Virus record (IMG/VR): IMGVR_UViG_3300034356_002592
Span: 1 to 27,443 of that record
Strand: one strand, 5' to 3'
Length of the DNA: 27,443 bases
From: a virus
The notes below the pieces were generated by a model. It was not told where the DNA came from, did not search any database, and was given only the letters and a program-made list of their open reading frames with translations. The translations under genes and the position numbers were made by a program. The stretch's first letter is position 1; every line of letters starts with the position of its first letter. This document shows positions 1 to 7,688 of the stretch, piece by piece.

Positions 1-60
1 ACGCAATCTCACATTGTTCCAAAGGTAGAGGCTATTCAGGTTATCGGAGTTTCCGCATAA
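1..60 (+). CDS. 3' end of an upstream gene (partial, unidentified)
   Basis: The first frame is open from the window edge to a TAA at 58-60 and encodes only the last 19 residues of a protein, ending in QVIGVSA. The stop overlaps the ATG of the next gene by one base (TAATG), which is typical of translational coupling in T4-like phages. Too little is visible to name the product. The downstream fibre genes make a virion protein the likeliest guess. Confidence 0.55.
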   Translation, partial: TQSHIVPKVEAIQVIGVSA

Positions 61-269
61 TGTTAGTCAAGACTGAAACTGATGGATTCATGAAAGATAC
101 TTCTACTGGAGCTTTCATAAATACAGACGATGCATCTTATGCAAAGTTTGTAGCAGAGAGATCGAAAGCGAAGAATAGCAAAGAGCTATCGAATAGAATC
201 AGTGCAGTCGAAGACGATCTCAAAGAAATTAAAACTCTACTCTTACAAGTAGTGAATGGAAGAAATTAA
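60..269 (+). CDS. Small conserved phage protein with C-terminal coiled coil
   Basis: This 69-residue protein resembles the short proteins that precede structural genes in marine T4-like phages: an N-terminal half with a pattern like VKTETDGFMKDTSTGAFINT, then a charged heptad-like helix (about residues 42-66, ELSNRISAVEDDLKEIKTLL) that probably forms a coiled coil. The start ATG overlaps the previous TAA and its own TAA overlaps the next ATG, so it is coupled on both sides. No enzyme motif is visible. The family resemblance is from memory, and the function is unknown. A minor virion or assembly role is inferred from position only. Confidence 0.75.
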   Translation: MLVKTETDGFMKDTSTGAFINTDDASYAKFVAERSKAKNSKELSNRISAVEDDLKEIKTLLLQVVNGRN

Positions 270-2323
270 TGTCAAGACCAGTAGCTAATGTTGATGTAAT
301 TACCGACTCGTTCGAGGTTTGGCTCCTCGAGACCAATGAACTTCTTCACGCGCTTTCGACAGAAATCATCACTGCAAATAGCACGTATGCAAACACGGGT
401 AACACTGCGTTTCCAAGAACAGCTCAGCTATACGGAACATTCGGGGCTAATAATCTCGTCGTAACAAACTGGATGAAAGGCGGAAACGTCAACGGTTCGT
501 TTGCGAATCTCATGATCAGTACGAACACTGTTCTGAGCAACGTGACATCGACCGAAATTCGTCTGGAAGTTGCCAATGGTTCTTCGAACACATTCATGTG
601 GCAGTACGGTCTACATGCTGGTTTGACTGGTGCAAACCTTGTCGCTAACACAACGAAGCTGACGATTCAGTCGAACTCGACCACGAATACAACAGCAACT
701 GCATTCGCAGTTGTTGCCGCGAATAGCACTAACACTGCTACGATGAATCCAATTAGCTTTAGCACTGGATTGTTTGTAGCGAACACGATTCAGATTACAT
801 TAGGTGCCAATGTCACTGCTAATGCCACGAATGGTGGTACGATCCAAGTCACAGGATCCGGAGCAGTAGGTAACAGTGTATCAAATAGCAGCGGCCTATA
901 TGTAGGCAATACTGTTACGAACAGTCAGATGACGAGTGTTCGATTCTTTGCCGCAGAAGGTAGCAATACCGTACTCGCAAACAATCAGATCATTAGCATT
1001 GCCAATACAACATCATCTGCAAATATTGATCCTATCAGTTTCAAGACAGGCATCTTTACAGCTAACACCATTCAAGTTTCACTTGGTGCCAATGTCACTG
1101 CGAATGCTACCAACGGCGGCACGATCCAAGTAACAGGAACTGGTACGGTCGGCAATACGGTTGCAAATAGTAGTGGCCTGCATGTAGGTAATACTTTAAA
1201 CTCTTCACAAGTCACATCAGTTCGTTTCCTTGCATCTGAAGGTTCAAACACCACTCTTGCAAATACTCGAATCATTAGCATCGCTAACTCGAGTGCCACT
1301 GCAAACATCGAACCGAACGCATTTAAAACTGGCATCTTTACTGCCAATACTATTCAGATCTCGCTCGGCGCAAACGTCACGGCAAATGCTACCAATGGTG
1401 GTACAGTGCAAATCACTGGAACAGGTGCGATTGGTAACGTTGTAGCAAATAGTAGCGGAGTATTTGTAGGTAATACGCTTAACGCTTCTGAGTTAACATC
1501 GCTTCGATTCTTCACCGCAGAAGGTAGTAATACCGTTTTAGCGAATACTCGAATTGTTAGCATTGTCAACTCAACGTCGACATCTAACGTTACACCGACA
1601 GGATTCTTTGCAGGTATTGTTACTGCTAACCAAACAGTTGTTGCAGTCGGAGCGAATGTCGTTGCAAATGCTACTACGGTTCTTGTTGGGAATGCAACGT
1701 TTAATACGGCGATTGGTAATGGATCGATCACTGCATCTGCGAATCTTACCATTACGCCGACAAGCCATCTTGTTGTTGTAGGTGCTGCGACAGTCAGTTC
1801 GAACGTTGCTCTTGCAAATACGCTGACGGTTACAGGAAATACGAATCTTTCGAATACGCTCACTGTAACTGGAGCTACAACGCTTTCGAGTACTCTTGGA
1901 GTAACAGGAGCAACTGCTCTAGCGAATACGCTCGCAGTGACTGGTCCTGCTACACATGCAAACATCGTGACTTTCAAGACTGAGCACGTAGTTGATATCT
2001 TTGCAAACGGAAATCTTGGAGCTACGACTGGTTCAGATCTTCTTGTCTTCGAATATCCAAAGGCAGACTATAGCACTGCTAAACTTCTCATTCAATTGAA
2101 AAATGCTGGTAATACACAGATCTCTGAAGTACTACTTGCTCATGATAATTCGACTGCGCAGCTTACAACATATGGTACGGTTTCTTCACCTGTTGCAGCT
2201 AATTCCGGAGTCAGCTTACTTGGTACTTTCTCTGCGAACGTGGCTACTGCAAACGTAAGAGTATATGTCAATCAAACAAGATCTAGCACGGCTGCAAAAG
2301 TTGTTGCTCAATTCATTAAGTAA
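269..2323 (+). CDS. Repeat-rich virion/tail-fibre protein (684 aa)
   Basis: A long Asn/Thr/Ala-rich protein with low charge and many beta-prone segments, as in phage fibres. Residues 1-170 form a non-repeated N-terminal part. Residues about 175-550 contain four units of 94 residues, each carrying a GANVTANATNGGT-like core; the fourth is degenerate. Residues about 510-560 carry four 12-residue units of the LSNTLTVTGATT type. The C-terminal ~100 residues (DYSTAKLLIQLKN, SEVLLAHDN) resemble a domain seen at the end of structural proteins in marine T4-like phages. The start ATG overlaps the previous stop by one base. A fibre or baseplate-attached structural role is inferred; the exact virion position is unknown. 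Confidence 0.8.
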   Translation: MSRPVANVDVITDSFEVWLLETNELLHALSTEIITANSTYANTGNTAFPRTAQLYGTFGANNLVVTNWMKGGNVNGSFANLMISTNTVLSNVTSTEIRLEVANGSSNTFMWQYGLHAGLTGANLVANTTKLTIQSNSTTNTTATAFAVVAANSTNTATMNPISFSTGLFVANTIQITLGANVTANATNGGTIQVTGSGAVGNSVSNSSGLYVGNTVTNSQMTSVRFFAAEGSNTVLANNQIISIANTTSSANIDPISFKTGIFTANTIQVSLGANVTANATNGGTIQVTGTGTVGNTVANSSGLHVGNTLNSSQVTSVRFLASEGSNTTLANTRIISIANSSATANIEPNAFKTGIFTANTIQISLGANVTANATNGGTVQITGTGAIGNVVANSSGVFVGNTLNASELTSLRFFTAEGSNTVLANTRIVSIVNSTSTSNVTPTGFFAGIVTANQTVVAVGANVVANATTVLVGNATFNTAIGNGSITASANLTITPTSHLVVVGAATVSSNVALANTLTVTGNTNLSNTLTVTGATTLSSTLGVTGATALANTLAVTGPATHANIVTFKTEHVVDIFANGNLGATTGSDLLVFEYPKADYSTAKLLIQLKNAGNTQISEVLLAHDNSTAQLTTYGTVSSPVAANSGVSLLGTFSANVATANVRVYVNQTRSSTAAKVVAQFIK
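788..1700 (+). repeat. Four tandem 282-bp units inside the 684-aa fibre gene
   Basis: The GANVTANAT-encoding core recurs at 803, 1085, 1367 and 1649, each exactly 282 bases (94 codons) apart. The first three copies are clearly alike (GANVTANATNGGT, then AxGNxVxNSSG, VGNTLN, SVRF, AEGSNT). The fourth (VGANVVANATT) has drifted strongly but keeps the phase. This indicates tandem duplication within the fibre gene. Confidence 0.85.
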
Positions 2324-2331
2324 GGTAATAT

Positions 2332-4056
2332 ATGTCAGGCGCAAATAATAGATTTAAGGTTGATAACGGTCTAGTTGCTTCTGGCAACGCGATCTTCTAT
2401 GATCGTGTCGACGTAGAAGCCAACGCGCACTTTAAAAACGACTTGTTTGTTGTATCTGGTAACCTTGTAGTAAATGGTTCTCTTGTATACGCCAACGTTA
2501 CCATCGGTCAAGGCGGGGTTCTTCTGATTGCAGATCAGCAGCCACTCGGTAATACTTCAAACCGTTTCAATGCTTTCGTATTTAATACGACATCTTATGG
2601 AACACTACGACCAGATGCAAACGGTGGTGCACTTGGTACTACGACTGCTCGCTTTGATGTCTTTGCAAACAATATCACCGTTACAAATACGGTGAATTTC
2701 CCGAGTGGAGCAGGCGTTAACTCGTCGCTCTATACTGGTACAGCAAGCAATGCTAACACCGTATACAATATCTCGGCGAATGGTATCGTAGTCAGAACTG
2801 GTACAGGAACAGGTACTACGGTATCGATTGCTTCTACGAACGGCATTAGCGTAACAAACGGCAACGGCGTTTCTGGAAATCCTACGATTAGTTTTGTAGC
2901 GAATGCTGGTTTAACAGTAAACGCGGCAGGCGTATTTGTTGATGCATCTGCTATTACTGTCGGTACACTTCCTACATCTCGGGGCGGTACAGGCGGATCG
3001 ATCAATAACCTTCTACCTACACAATCTGCTGGAACAACAGGTTTCGTCCTTGCATCAAGTGGAGCGACAGCTAACTTGGTGTGGACGCAACTTGCTGGAC
3101 CTCAAGGTGCGCAAGGTGCAACTGGTGCTCAAGGTGCACAAGGATCTACCGGTTCTCAAGGACCAACTGGTGCTCAAGGCGCAGCTTCGACAGTTCCTGG
3201 TCCACAAGGCGCGCAAGGAATAACTGGTTCCCAGGGTCCACAGGGAACAACTGGTTCTCAAGGACCACAAGGACCTTCGGTTCAAGGACCGACGGGACCA
3301 CAAGGTGCACAAGGAATTATCGGACCTCAGGGACCGCAAGGAACAACTGGTGCTCAAGGTGCTGCTTCAACCGTTGCCGGTCCTCAAGGCGCCCAAGGTT
3401 TGCAAGGTATCCAAGGACCACAGGGACCGCAAGGCCTTACAGGTGCACAAGGTGCAGCATCTTCAGTTGCTGGTCCTCAAGGTGCTCAAGGATTACAAGG
3501 CGCTCAAGGTGCAACTGGTCCTCAAGGATCTCCTGGAATAAACGGAGCACAAGGTGCAACTGGTGCTCAAGGCGCGGCAGGTTCAAGTATAACAGGTGCT
3601 CAAGGTGCAACCGGACCACAAGGTGCCCAAGGAAGTGCATCTGGTGCTGTCGCGCCTATTCTAAGACACGTCACCGCAGGATTTACAAGTGGCGGCCAAG
3701 TTTTTGTAACAGCGACTCAACCTACTGCTTCAGCGGCTGGTGATATCTGGATTGACACTGCAGGAACTACAGGATATACACAAAGTCTCTCGTCAAATGG
3801 ATGGACTAAGTTGCCAAACGGAGCAATTATTCAGTGGGGAACAGTAACTGTTACTCCAAATACTACAGGATCTGGATCATTTCCAACATCGTTCACCGCG
3901 GTTGCCCGAGCTGTGATGAATGGCGTAGGAGATACAGGCGTATTTGGACAGGCTTCTAAAGGTGCAACCATTTTTAGTGTATCAACAACTGGTTTCAGTT
4001 GGTTTAACGGAGATGAAAGTTCTCATACCGGTTACTGGTTAGCAATGGGATATTAA
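2332..4056 (+). CDS. Collagen-like tail fibre with receptor-type tip domain
   Basis: This 574-residue protein has three parts. Residues 1-255 are a beta-rich N-terminal shaft beginning [15 protein letters not shown], similar to the start of the minus-strand fibre at 26381. Residues about 256-435 are Gly-X-Y triplets, mostly GAQ, GPQ, GAT and GST, interrupted several times by AASTV-type breaks. Residues about 440-574 form a globular end ([16 protein letters not shown], final YWLAMGY) resembling the gp53-like C-terminal fibre domain found at the tips of many phage fibres. TAAGG at 2321-2325 is a good ribosome site. The next gene is a fibre-assembly chaperone, which supports a host-recognition fibre. 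Confidence 0.85.
   Translation: MSGANNRFKVDNGLVASGNAIFYDRVDVEANAHFKNDLFVVSGNLVVNGSLVYANVTIGQGGVLLIADQQPLGNTSNRFNAFVFNTTSYGTLRPDANGGALGTTTARFDVFANNITVTNTVNFPSGAGVNSSLYTGTASNANTVYNISANGIVVRTGTGTGTTVSIASTNGISVTNGNGVSGNPTISFVANAGLTVNAAGVFVDASAITVGTLPTSRGGTGGSINNLLPTQSAGTTGFVLASSGATANLVWTQLAGPQGAQGATGAQGAQGSTGSQGPTGAQGAASTVPGPQGAQGITGSQGPQGTTGSQGPQGPSVQGPTGPQGAQGIIGPQGPQGTTGAQGAASTVAGPQGAQGLQGIQGPQGPQGLTGAQGAASSVAGPQGAQGLQGAQGATGPQGSPGINGAQGATGAQGAAGSSITGAQGATGPQGAQGSASGAVAPILRHVTAGFTSGGQVFVTATQPTASAAGDIWIDTAGTTGYTQSLSSNGWTKLPNGAIIQWGTVTVTPNTTGSGSFPTSFTAVARAVMNGVGDTGVFGQASKGATIFSVSTTGFSWFNGDESSHTGYWLAMGY
3097..3640 (+). repeat. Collagen-like Gly-X-Y tract
   Basis: About 60 Gly-X-Y triplets are encoded, dominated by GAQ, GPQ and GAT, with breaks [30 protein letters not shown] and GAAGSSITG. 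Proline is almost always in the X position (GPQ), unlike the X-Pro-Gly order preferred by animal prolyl 4-hydroxylases. The tract probably forms a trimeric triple-helical rod. Confidence 0.9.
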
Positions 4057-4060
4057 TAAA

Positions 4061-4432
4061 ATGACAATTTACTACAGCCCAACAACAAAAGGTTTTTACG
4101 ATACTGATTTTGGGTATCCGTCATTGCCGCAAGATATTGTTGAAATTACCGCAGAGCAACACCAGCAGTTTCTCCATGGTATGAATATGCAAAATAAAGA
4201 ATTGGTTTTATCACAAGGAAATCTTGTTTTGCAAGATCGAGTCGTGGTAATTACTTGGGAACAAATTAGATCGAAAAGAAATAATCTTCTAGCTTTATCT
4301 GACTATACTCAAATGGCAGATTGGCCTGGAGATAAAACTGCTTGGGCTACATATCGTCAAACTTTAAGAGATCTTCCTCAGACTTATACAAATGCAGCAG
4401 ACGTTGTTTGGCCATCTAAGCCAGGAGAATAA
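4061..4432 (+). CDS. Tail fibre assembly chaperone (Phage_tail_APC-like)
   Basis: A 123-residue protein. Its C-terminal half reads IRSKRNNLLALSDYTQMADW followed by a Trp-containing YRQTLRDLP segment, the signature of the phage tail assembly chaperone family (PF16778), widely found in fibre-assembly proteins coded just after a fibre. It probably helps trimerise or attach the collagen-like fibre encoded 4 bases upstream. The N-terminal 60 residues (YYSPTTKGFYDTDFG) match the usual tip-binding half of such proteins. The family assignment comes from recognised motifs; the partner comes from position. Confidence 0.85.
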   Translation: MTIYYSPTTKGFYDTDFGYPSLPQDIVEITAEQHQQFLHGMNMQNKELVLSQGNLVLQDRVVVITWEQIRSKRNNLLALSDYTQMADWPGDKTAWATYRQTLRDLPQTYTNAADVVWPSKPGE

Positions 4433-4435
4433 TAA

Positions 4436-4879
4436 GTGCCGCTAACGTTCCTATCTGCTAAACCTGTTAAATATTGGAACGGCTCGTCGTGGGTCGGGAG
4501 CCAAGATTTTGCCGCCGTTAAAATGTGGAATGGATCTACGTGGCAATATGTAGGAATACGTCCGTATGCAGATGTAGCCTTAGTTACTTTTAGTCCCGTG
4601 GGCGGCACAATATCATCTCCGACTTTTGACACTGCCGAAGCGTATGGTTCCCAAGCAGGTTATACTATCACAGCTTCTTCAAGCGTAGTTTGGACTTATA
4701 CTGGAGGAGATGGATTTAGTGGATACGCCAGTGTTGCAAGTGGAGGAAGTGCTTCATCAATTGAACTTGTAGCAGCTTATACAGGTGGTTTCAATGAACA
4801 AACGTTTAACGTATCAGCATCAAATGGTGCAGAAACTAAATATTGGGTGATAACTGTAACATCTTATAGTTTTGAATAA
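4436..4879 (+). CDS. Small putative virion protein, Trp-motif N-terminus (GTG start)
   Basis: A 147-residue protein with a GTG start; AGGAG at 4423-4427 lies 8 bases upstream. The N-terminus has two copies of a short motif (VKYWNGSSWVG and VKMWNGSTWQYV), a pattern seen in small phage virion and receptor-binding proteins. The rest is Ser/Thr/Gly-rich with alternating hydrophobics and probably forms an Ig-like beta sandwich (VVWTYTGGDGF, KYWVITVTSY). It lies among fibre genes on the same strand, directly after the chaperone. The precise role is unknown; a fibre tip or head decoration are both possible. Confidence 0.65.
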   Translation: MPLTFLSAKPVKYWNGSSWVGSQDFAAVKMWNGSTWQYVGIRPYADVALVTFSPVGGTISSPTFDTAEAYGSQAGYTITASSSVVWTYTGGDGFSGYASVASGGSASSIELVAAYTGGFNEQTFNVSASNGAETKYWVITVTSYSFE

Positions 4880-4897
4880 ACATAGCGGAAGAATTAA

Positions 4898-5227
4898 ATG
4901 GCACTGAAAGCAAATATCATTATCGATCAAGGCACTTCATTTGCTACGTCTATTGATGTGACTGATGAAAATGGTAACATCGTAAATCTTACAGGATTTA
5001 CAGGTGCCGCTCAGATGCGTAAGCATTATACTTCGACCGCTCAAACCGCATTTACAGTTTCGATTACTGCTGTGACTGGCGTCGTCGCTCTTTCGATGTC
5101 GGCAAATACCACAAATGGCCTTACAGCCGGAAGATACGTATATGACTGTGAGTTGACTGATGGCAGCGGAACAGTTTCTCGTCTTGTTGAAGGTATCGTC
5201 ACAGTTACACCAGGAGTTACAAGATAA
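4898..5227 (+). CDS. Small virion structural protein (109 aa)
   Basis: The sequence opens ALKANIIIDQGTSFATSIDV and continues with NLTGFTGAAQMRKHYTS, GRYVYDCELTDGSG and EGIVTVTPGVT. This order matches a small structural protein common in marine T4-like phages, with a beta-sandwich character like the N-terminal domain of BppU-type baseplate or fibre proteins. Its stop overlaps the next ATG region (TAATGG at 5225-5230), so the two small proteins are coupled. A structural role is inferred from the family resemblance and neighbours; no enzyme motif is seen. Confidence 0.7.
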   Translation: MALKANIIIDQGTSFATSIDVTDENGNIVNLTGFTGAAQMRKHYTSTAQTAFTVSITAVTGVVALSMSANTTNGLTAGRYVYDCELTDGSGTVSRLVEGIVTVTPGVTR

Positions 5228-5472
5228 TGGCAGGTGCATCTCGTTTAGTCGCTACAATTACAAATAACAACGGCAGATTATCATCTGCTGGTCCTATTAC
5301 TCTGAAAAATCAAATTCAAGAAATACGAAGTATTGAAAACATACTCGACGTCAGCGTCGTTGAAGCCGCCAATGGCGCTACATTAATCTACAATTCTCAA
5401 AATGATAAATATGAGGTGAGACAACTGTCATTCGCGGATCTAGCAGTAGATCTCGACGGCGGATCATTTTAA
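5227..5472 (+). CDS. Small conserved structural protein (81 aa)
   Basis: This 81-residue protein contains RSIENILDVSVVEAANGATL followed by IYNSQNDKYEVRQL and a terminal LDGGSF. Similar short sequences occur in marine T4-like phages just before the large fibre, and the LDGGxF ending recurs at the end of the following fibre protein (LDGGTF). It is coupled to the preceding gene and 18 bases ahead of the next. It may be an adaptor or a trimerisation or attachment module for the fibre. That is a guess from the shared ending and position. Confidence 0.65.
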   Translation: MAGASRLVATITNNNGRLSSAGPITLKNQIQEIRSIENILDVSVVEAANGATLIYNSQNDKYEVRQLSFADLAVDLDGGSF

Positions 5473-5490
5473 CCTAAAAGGAATAGCCAA

Positions 5491-7440
5491 ATGGCAGACA
5501 ATTTAATTCAAATTAAAAGGTCGTTAACGACAGCTGATGCGCCAACATTAGCTAACGGTGAATTAGCGTTTACAGCAAATGGCGATCACTTATTTATTGG
5601 TTCGAATGGTGCTTCGATCACCATTGCCGGTAAATTTAATCCTGGTATACTGACCGCCAACCAAGCACTCGTTGCGAATGGTACCTCTGGTATCGACAAG
5701 ATTATTGTTGCTAACGCTGTTGTGACAACAGTTACAGCCAATGGTTCGACGGGTACCAACGGACAAGTACTGAGTTCAAATGGAACAGCCGCTTATTGGG
5801 AAACTCCTACTTCTGGCGTATCTGGTTCAAATACACAAGTTCAATTTAATAATTCTGGCGCATTAGCCGGAGACGCAGACTTTACGTTTGATAATACCAA
5901 TAATAAACTGTCTGTTGCCGGCGGCGTTCTTGCTGGCTCTGGCGGTAACTTCGTCGTTGGTTCTAATTCTTTTGTTGCGAATGCCACCGGTGTATTCTCT
6001 ACAGGCACCGTGAACGCAGCGATTGTGAGTGTTGGTACGGCGTTCGTAGCAAATGCCACACAGATCAATATTGGAACTAACGTTGCTCTTAATGCAAATG
6101 GCACAAATGGTACTGCAGGACAAGTTCTTGCATCGAACGGAACAGCTGTATACTGGGTAACACCTCAAGATGGTGATATTACATCAGTCGTAGCCGGTTC
6201 TGGTCTTACTGGTGGCGGTACATCTGGCGAGGTAACTCTTGATGTTGGTGCTGGTAACGGTATCAGCGTCTCTGCAGACGCGATTGCTGTAGTTGCAAAT
6301 AGCGGTCTTGCTTCAAATACCTCAGGCGTACACGTTATTGCAAATAACGGTCTATCTGCAAACGCAACAGGCGTTTTTGTTGTTGCCGGAGCTGGTATTG
6401 CTTCGAACGCAACAGGTGTGCATGTCGTATCTGGTAACGGTACGATTGTTTCGAATACCTCGGGCGTTTATGTCAATGCTGCTGCACTTTCAATTGCCAC
6501 ATCGCAACTTTCAGGCGACGTTGCTCTTGGTTCGGGTACATCAGGCGACTATGTTGCTACTATCACAGCTGGTAACGGTATTTCTGGATCCTCATCTGGT
6601 GAAGGTGGTGCAGCCACGATTGCTGTTGTAGCAAACAACGGTATTGTATCGAATACTTCAGGCGTCTTTGCCAAAGCTGCTAACGGTATTTCTGTTGATG
6701 GCGCTGGTATCAACGTTGTTGGCGGTGATGGTCTTACAGCTAACGCGACTGGAGTTCATGTTGGTGCTGCTAACGGTATTAATGTCACTGCAGATGCAGT
6801 TGGCCTTACCACTGGTTCAACACTCACGGTCAACTCTGCTGGACTCCATGTTAATACTGCACTCTCGATTACAGATCTTTCTCTTTCCGGAAATCTGACT
6901 GTTCTCGGTACGCTTTCGACAATCGATACTACCAACCTGACAGTCCAAGATTCGCTGATCGAGCTTGCAAACGGAAACGCAACAACCGACATTCTTGATA
7001 TCGGTCTTTATGGTCAATACGGTGCCACTGGAGCTAAATATACCGGTCTTTTCCGTGATGCTACAGATGGCGTTTATAAGCTCTTTGCTGGTTCTCAAAC
7101 AGAACCTACAACAACTGTAGACACTGCAGCAGCCGGTTATACTACTGCTACATTACAAGCATTCCTAAACTCTGGTGGTTTGGTTTCGAACGCGACTAAC
7201 GTTACTCTTACTGCGAACTCGACACTCGCGGTTGGTATCACAGCGAATACATTGAGTCTTTCGACTGCACTGCCTGGAACAAGCGGTGGTACTGGACTCG
7301 CGACTGTTACTGCAGAAGACATTTTAGTTGCTAACTCTTCGAACGGTTTTAGAAAATTAGCTGTTGGCTCTACTGGATTCGTGCTTCAGTCTAACGGTAC
7401 AGCAGTTGTATACGCAACCCTCGACGGCGGGACATTCTAA
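5491..7440 (+). CDS. Large modular tail fibre protein (649 aa)
   Basis: The N-terminus (ADNLIQIKRSLTTADAPTLA, then GELAFTANGDHLFIGSNG) is the typical start of marine T4-like fibre proteins. The middle (about residues 245-450) is built from ~20-residue repeats such as GLSANATGVFVVA, pointing to a trimeric beta-helical shaft. Residues about 465-545 carry LSGNLTVLGTLSTIDTTNL, then DILDIGLYGQYG and GLFRDATDGVYKLF, a module widespread in marine phage fibres. The C-terminus ends in LDGGTF. AAAGGA upstream gives a good ribosome site. A host-recognition or long-fibre role is likely. Confidence 0.85.
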   Translation: MADNLIQIKRSLTTADAPTLANGELAFTANGDHLFIGSNGASITIAGKFNPGILTANQALVANGTSGIDKIIVANAVVTTVTANGSTGTNGQVLSSNGTAAYWETPTSGVSGSNTQVQFNNSGALAGDADFTFDNTNNKLSVAGGVLAGSGGNFVVGSNSFVANATGVFSTGTVNAAIVSVGTAFVANATQINIGTNVALNANGTNGTAGQVLASNGTAVYWVTPQDGDITSVVAGSGLTGGGTSGEVTLDVGAGNGISVSADAIAVVANSGLASNTSGVHVIANNGLSANATGVFVVAGAGIASNATGVHVVSGNGTIVSNTSGVYVNAAALSIATSQLSGDVALGSGTSGDYVATITAGNGISGSSSGEGGAATIAVVANNGIVSNTSGVFAKAANGISVDGAGINVVGGDGLTANATGVHVGAANGINVTADAVGLTTGSTLTVNSAGLHVNTALSITDLSLSGNLTVLGTLSTIDTTNLTVQDSLIELANGNATTDILDIGLYGQYGATGAKYTGLFRDATDGVYKLFAGSQTEPTTTVDTAAAGYTTATLQAFLNSGGLVSNATNVTLTANSTLAVGITANTLSLSTALPGTSGGTGLATVTAEDILVANSSNGFRKLAVGSTGFVLQSNGTAVVYATLDGGTF

Positions 7441-7443
7441 TTT

Positions 7444-7635
7444 ATGGAAGCTGAATTTGTAAATGAGTACATCAATCGATTACTCGCGAGTGTACATGAT
7501 CTTACAAGTAAGAACATCATGCTAGAAACAAGACTGGTCATGGCCGATAAAACCATGACCAGTCTTCAAGCAAAAATTGTTGATCTTGAAAAGCTTGGAA
7601 ATAAAAATAAAAAAGCTGAAGATACTTCTGTATAA
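7444..7635 (+). CDS. Small coiled-coil protein (63 aa)
   Basis: A 63-residue, almost wholly helical protein (EFVNEYINRLL, SVHDLTSKNIMLETRL, ADKTMTSLQAKIVDLEKL) with heptad-like leucine spacing and a lysine-rich tail. Short proteins like this follow fibre genes in marine T4-like phages. It starts 3 bases after the fibre stop and ends within a late promoter box. Its middle carries a perfect 14-bp inverted repeat (see separate entry). The function is unknown; a fibre-associated helper or coiled-coil connector is possible. Confidence 0.65.
   Translation: MEAEFVNEYINRLLASVHDLTSKNIMLETRLVMADKTMTSLQAKIVDLEKLGNKNKKAEDTSV
7530..7566. repeat. Perfect 14-bp inverted repeat (hairpin) inside a coding sequence
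   Basis: The left arm aagactggtcatgg (7530-7543) and right arm ccatgaccagtctt (7553-7566) are exact reverse complements around a 9-base loop (ccgataaaa). No T-run follows on either strand, so it does not look like a standard intrinsic terminator. It lies 65 bases before the late promoter of the next cassette. Confidence 0.9.
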
Positions 7636-7638
7636 ATA
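7631..7638 (+). promoter_or_regulatory. T4-type late promoter box TATAAATA
   Basis: An exact match to the T4 late promoter consensus, overlapping the stop codon of the 63-aa gene and 50 bases before the ATG of the collagen-like fibre at 7689. The leader between them contains the near-palindrome ggttacataacc (7649-7660). In T4-like phages this box is read by host polymerase carrying the gp55-type sigma factor and gp33/gp45. Those genes are not in the window. Confidence 0.7.
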
Positions 7639-7688
7639 GAATATTAGGGGTTACATAACCGCTTCGTTGCTCTATATAGAGGTTGAGA

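Noticed and set aside
3055-3743. Several long open frames in other frames and on the opposite strand of the collagen-like tracts (also near 8200-8565 and 25288-25589)
   Set aside because: They are shadows of Gly-X-Y coding DNA with repetitive, compositionally extreme translations and no start context.
7683-7688. TTG start two codons upstream for the collagen-like fibre
   Set aside because: The ATG at 7689 has AGAGG at the right spacing and gives the conserved NKFQFKRT N-terminus; the TTG would abut the ribosome site.
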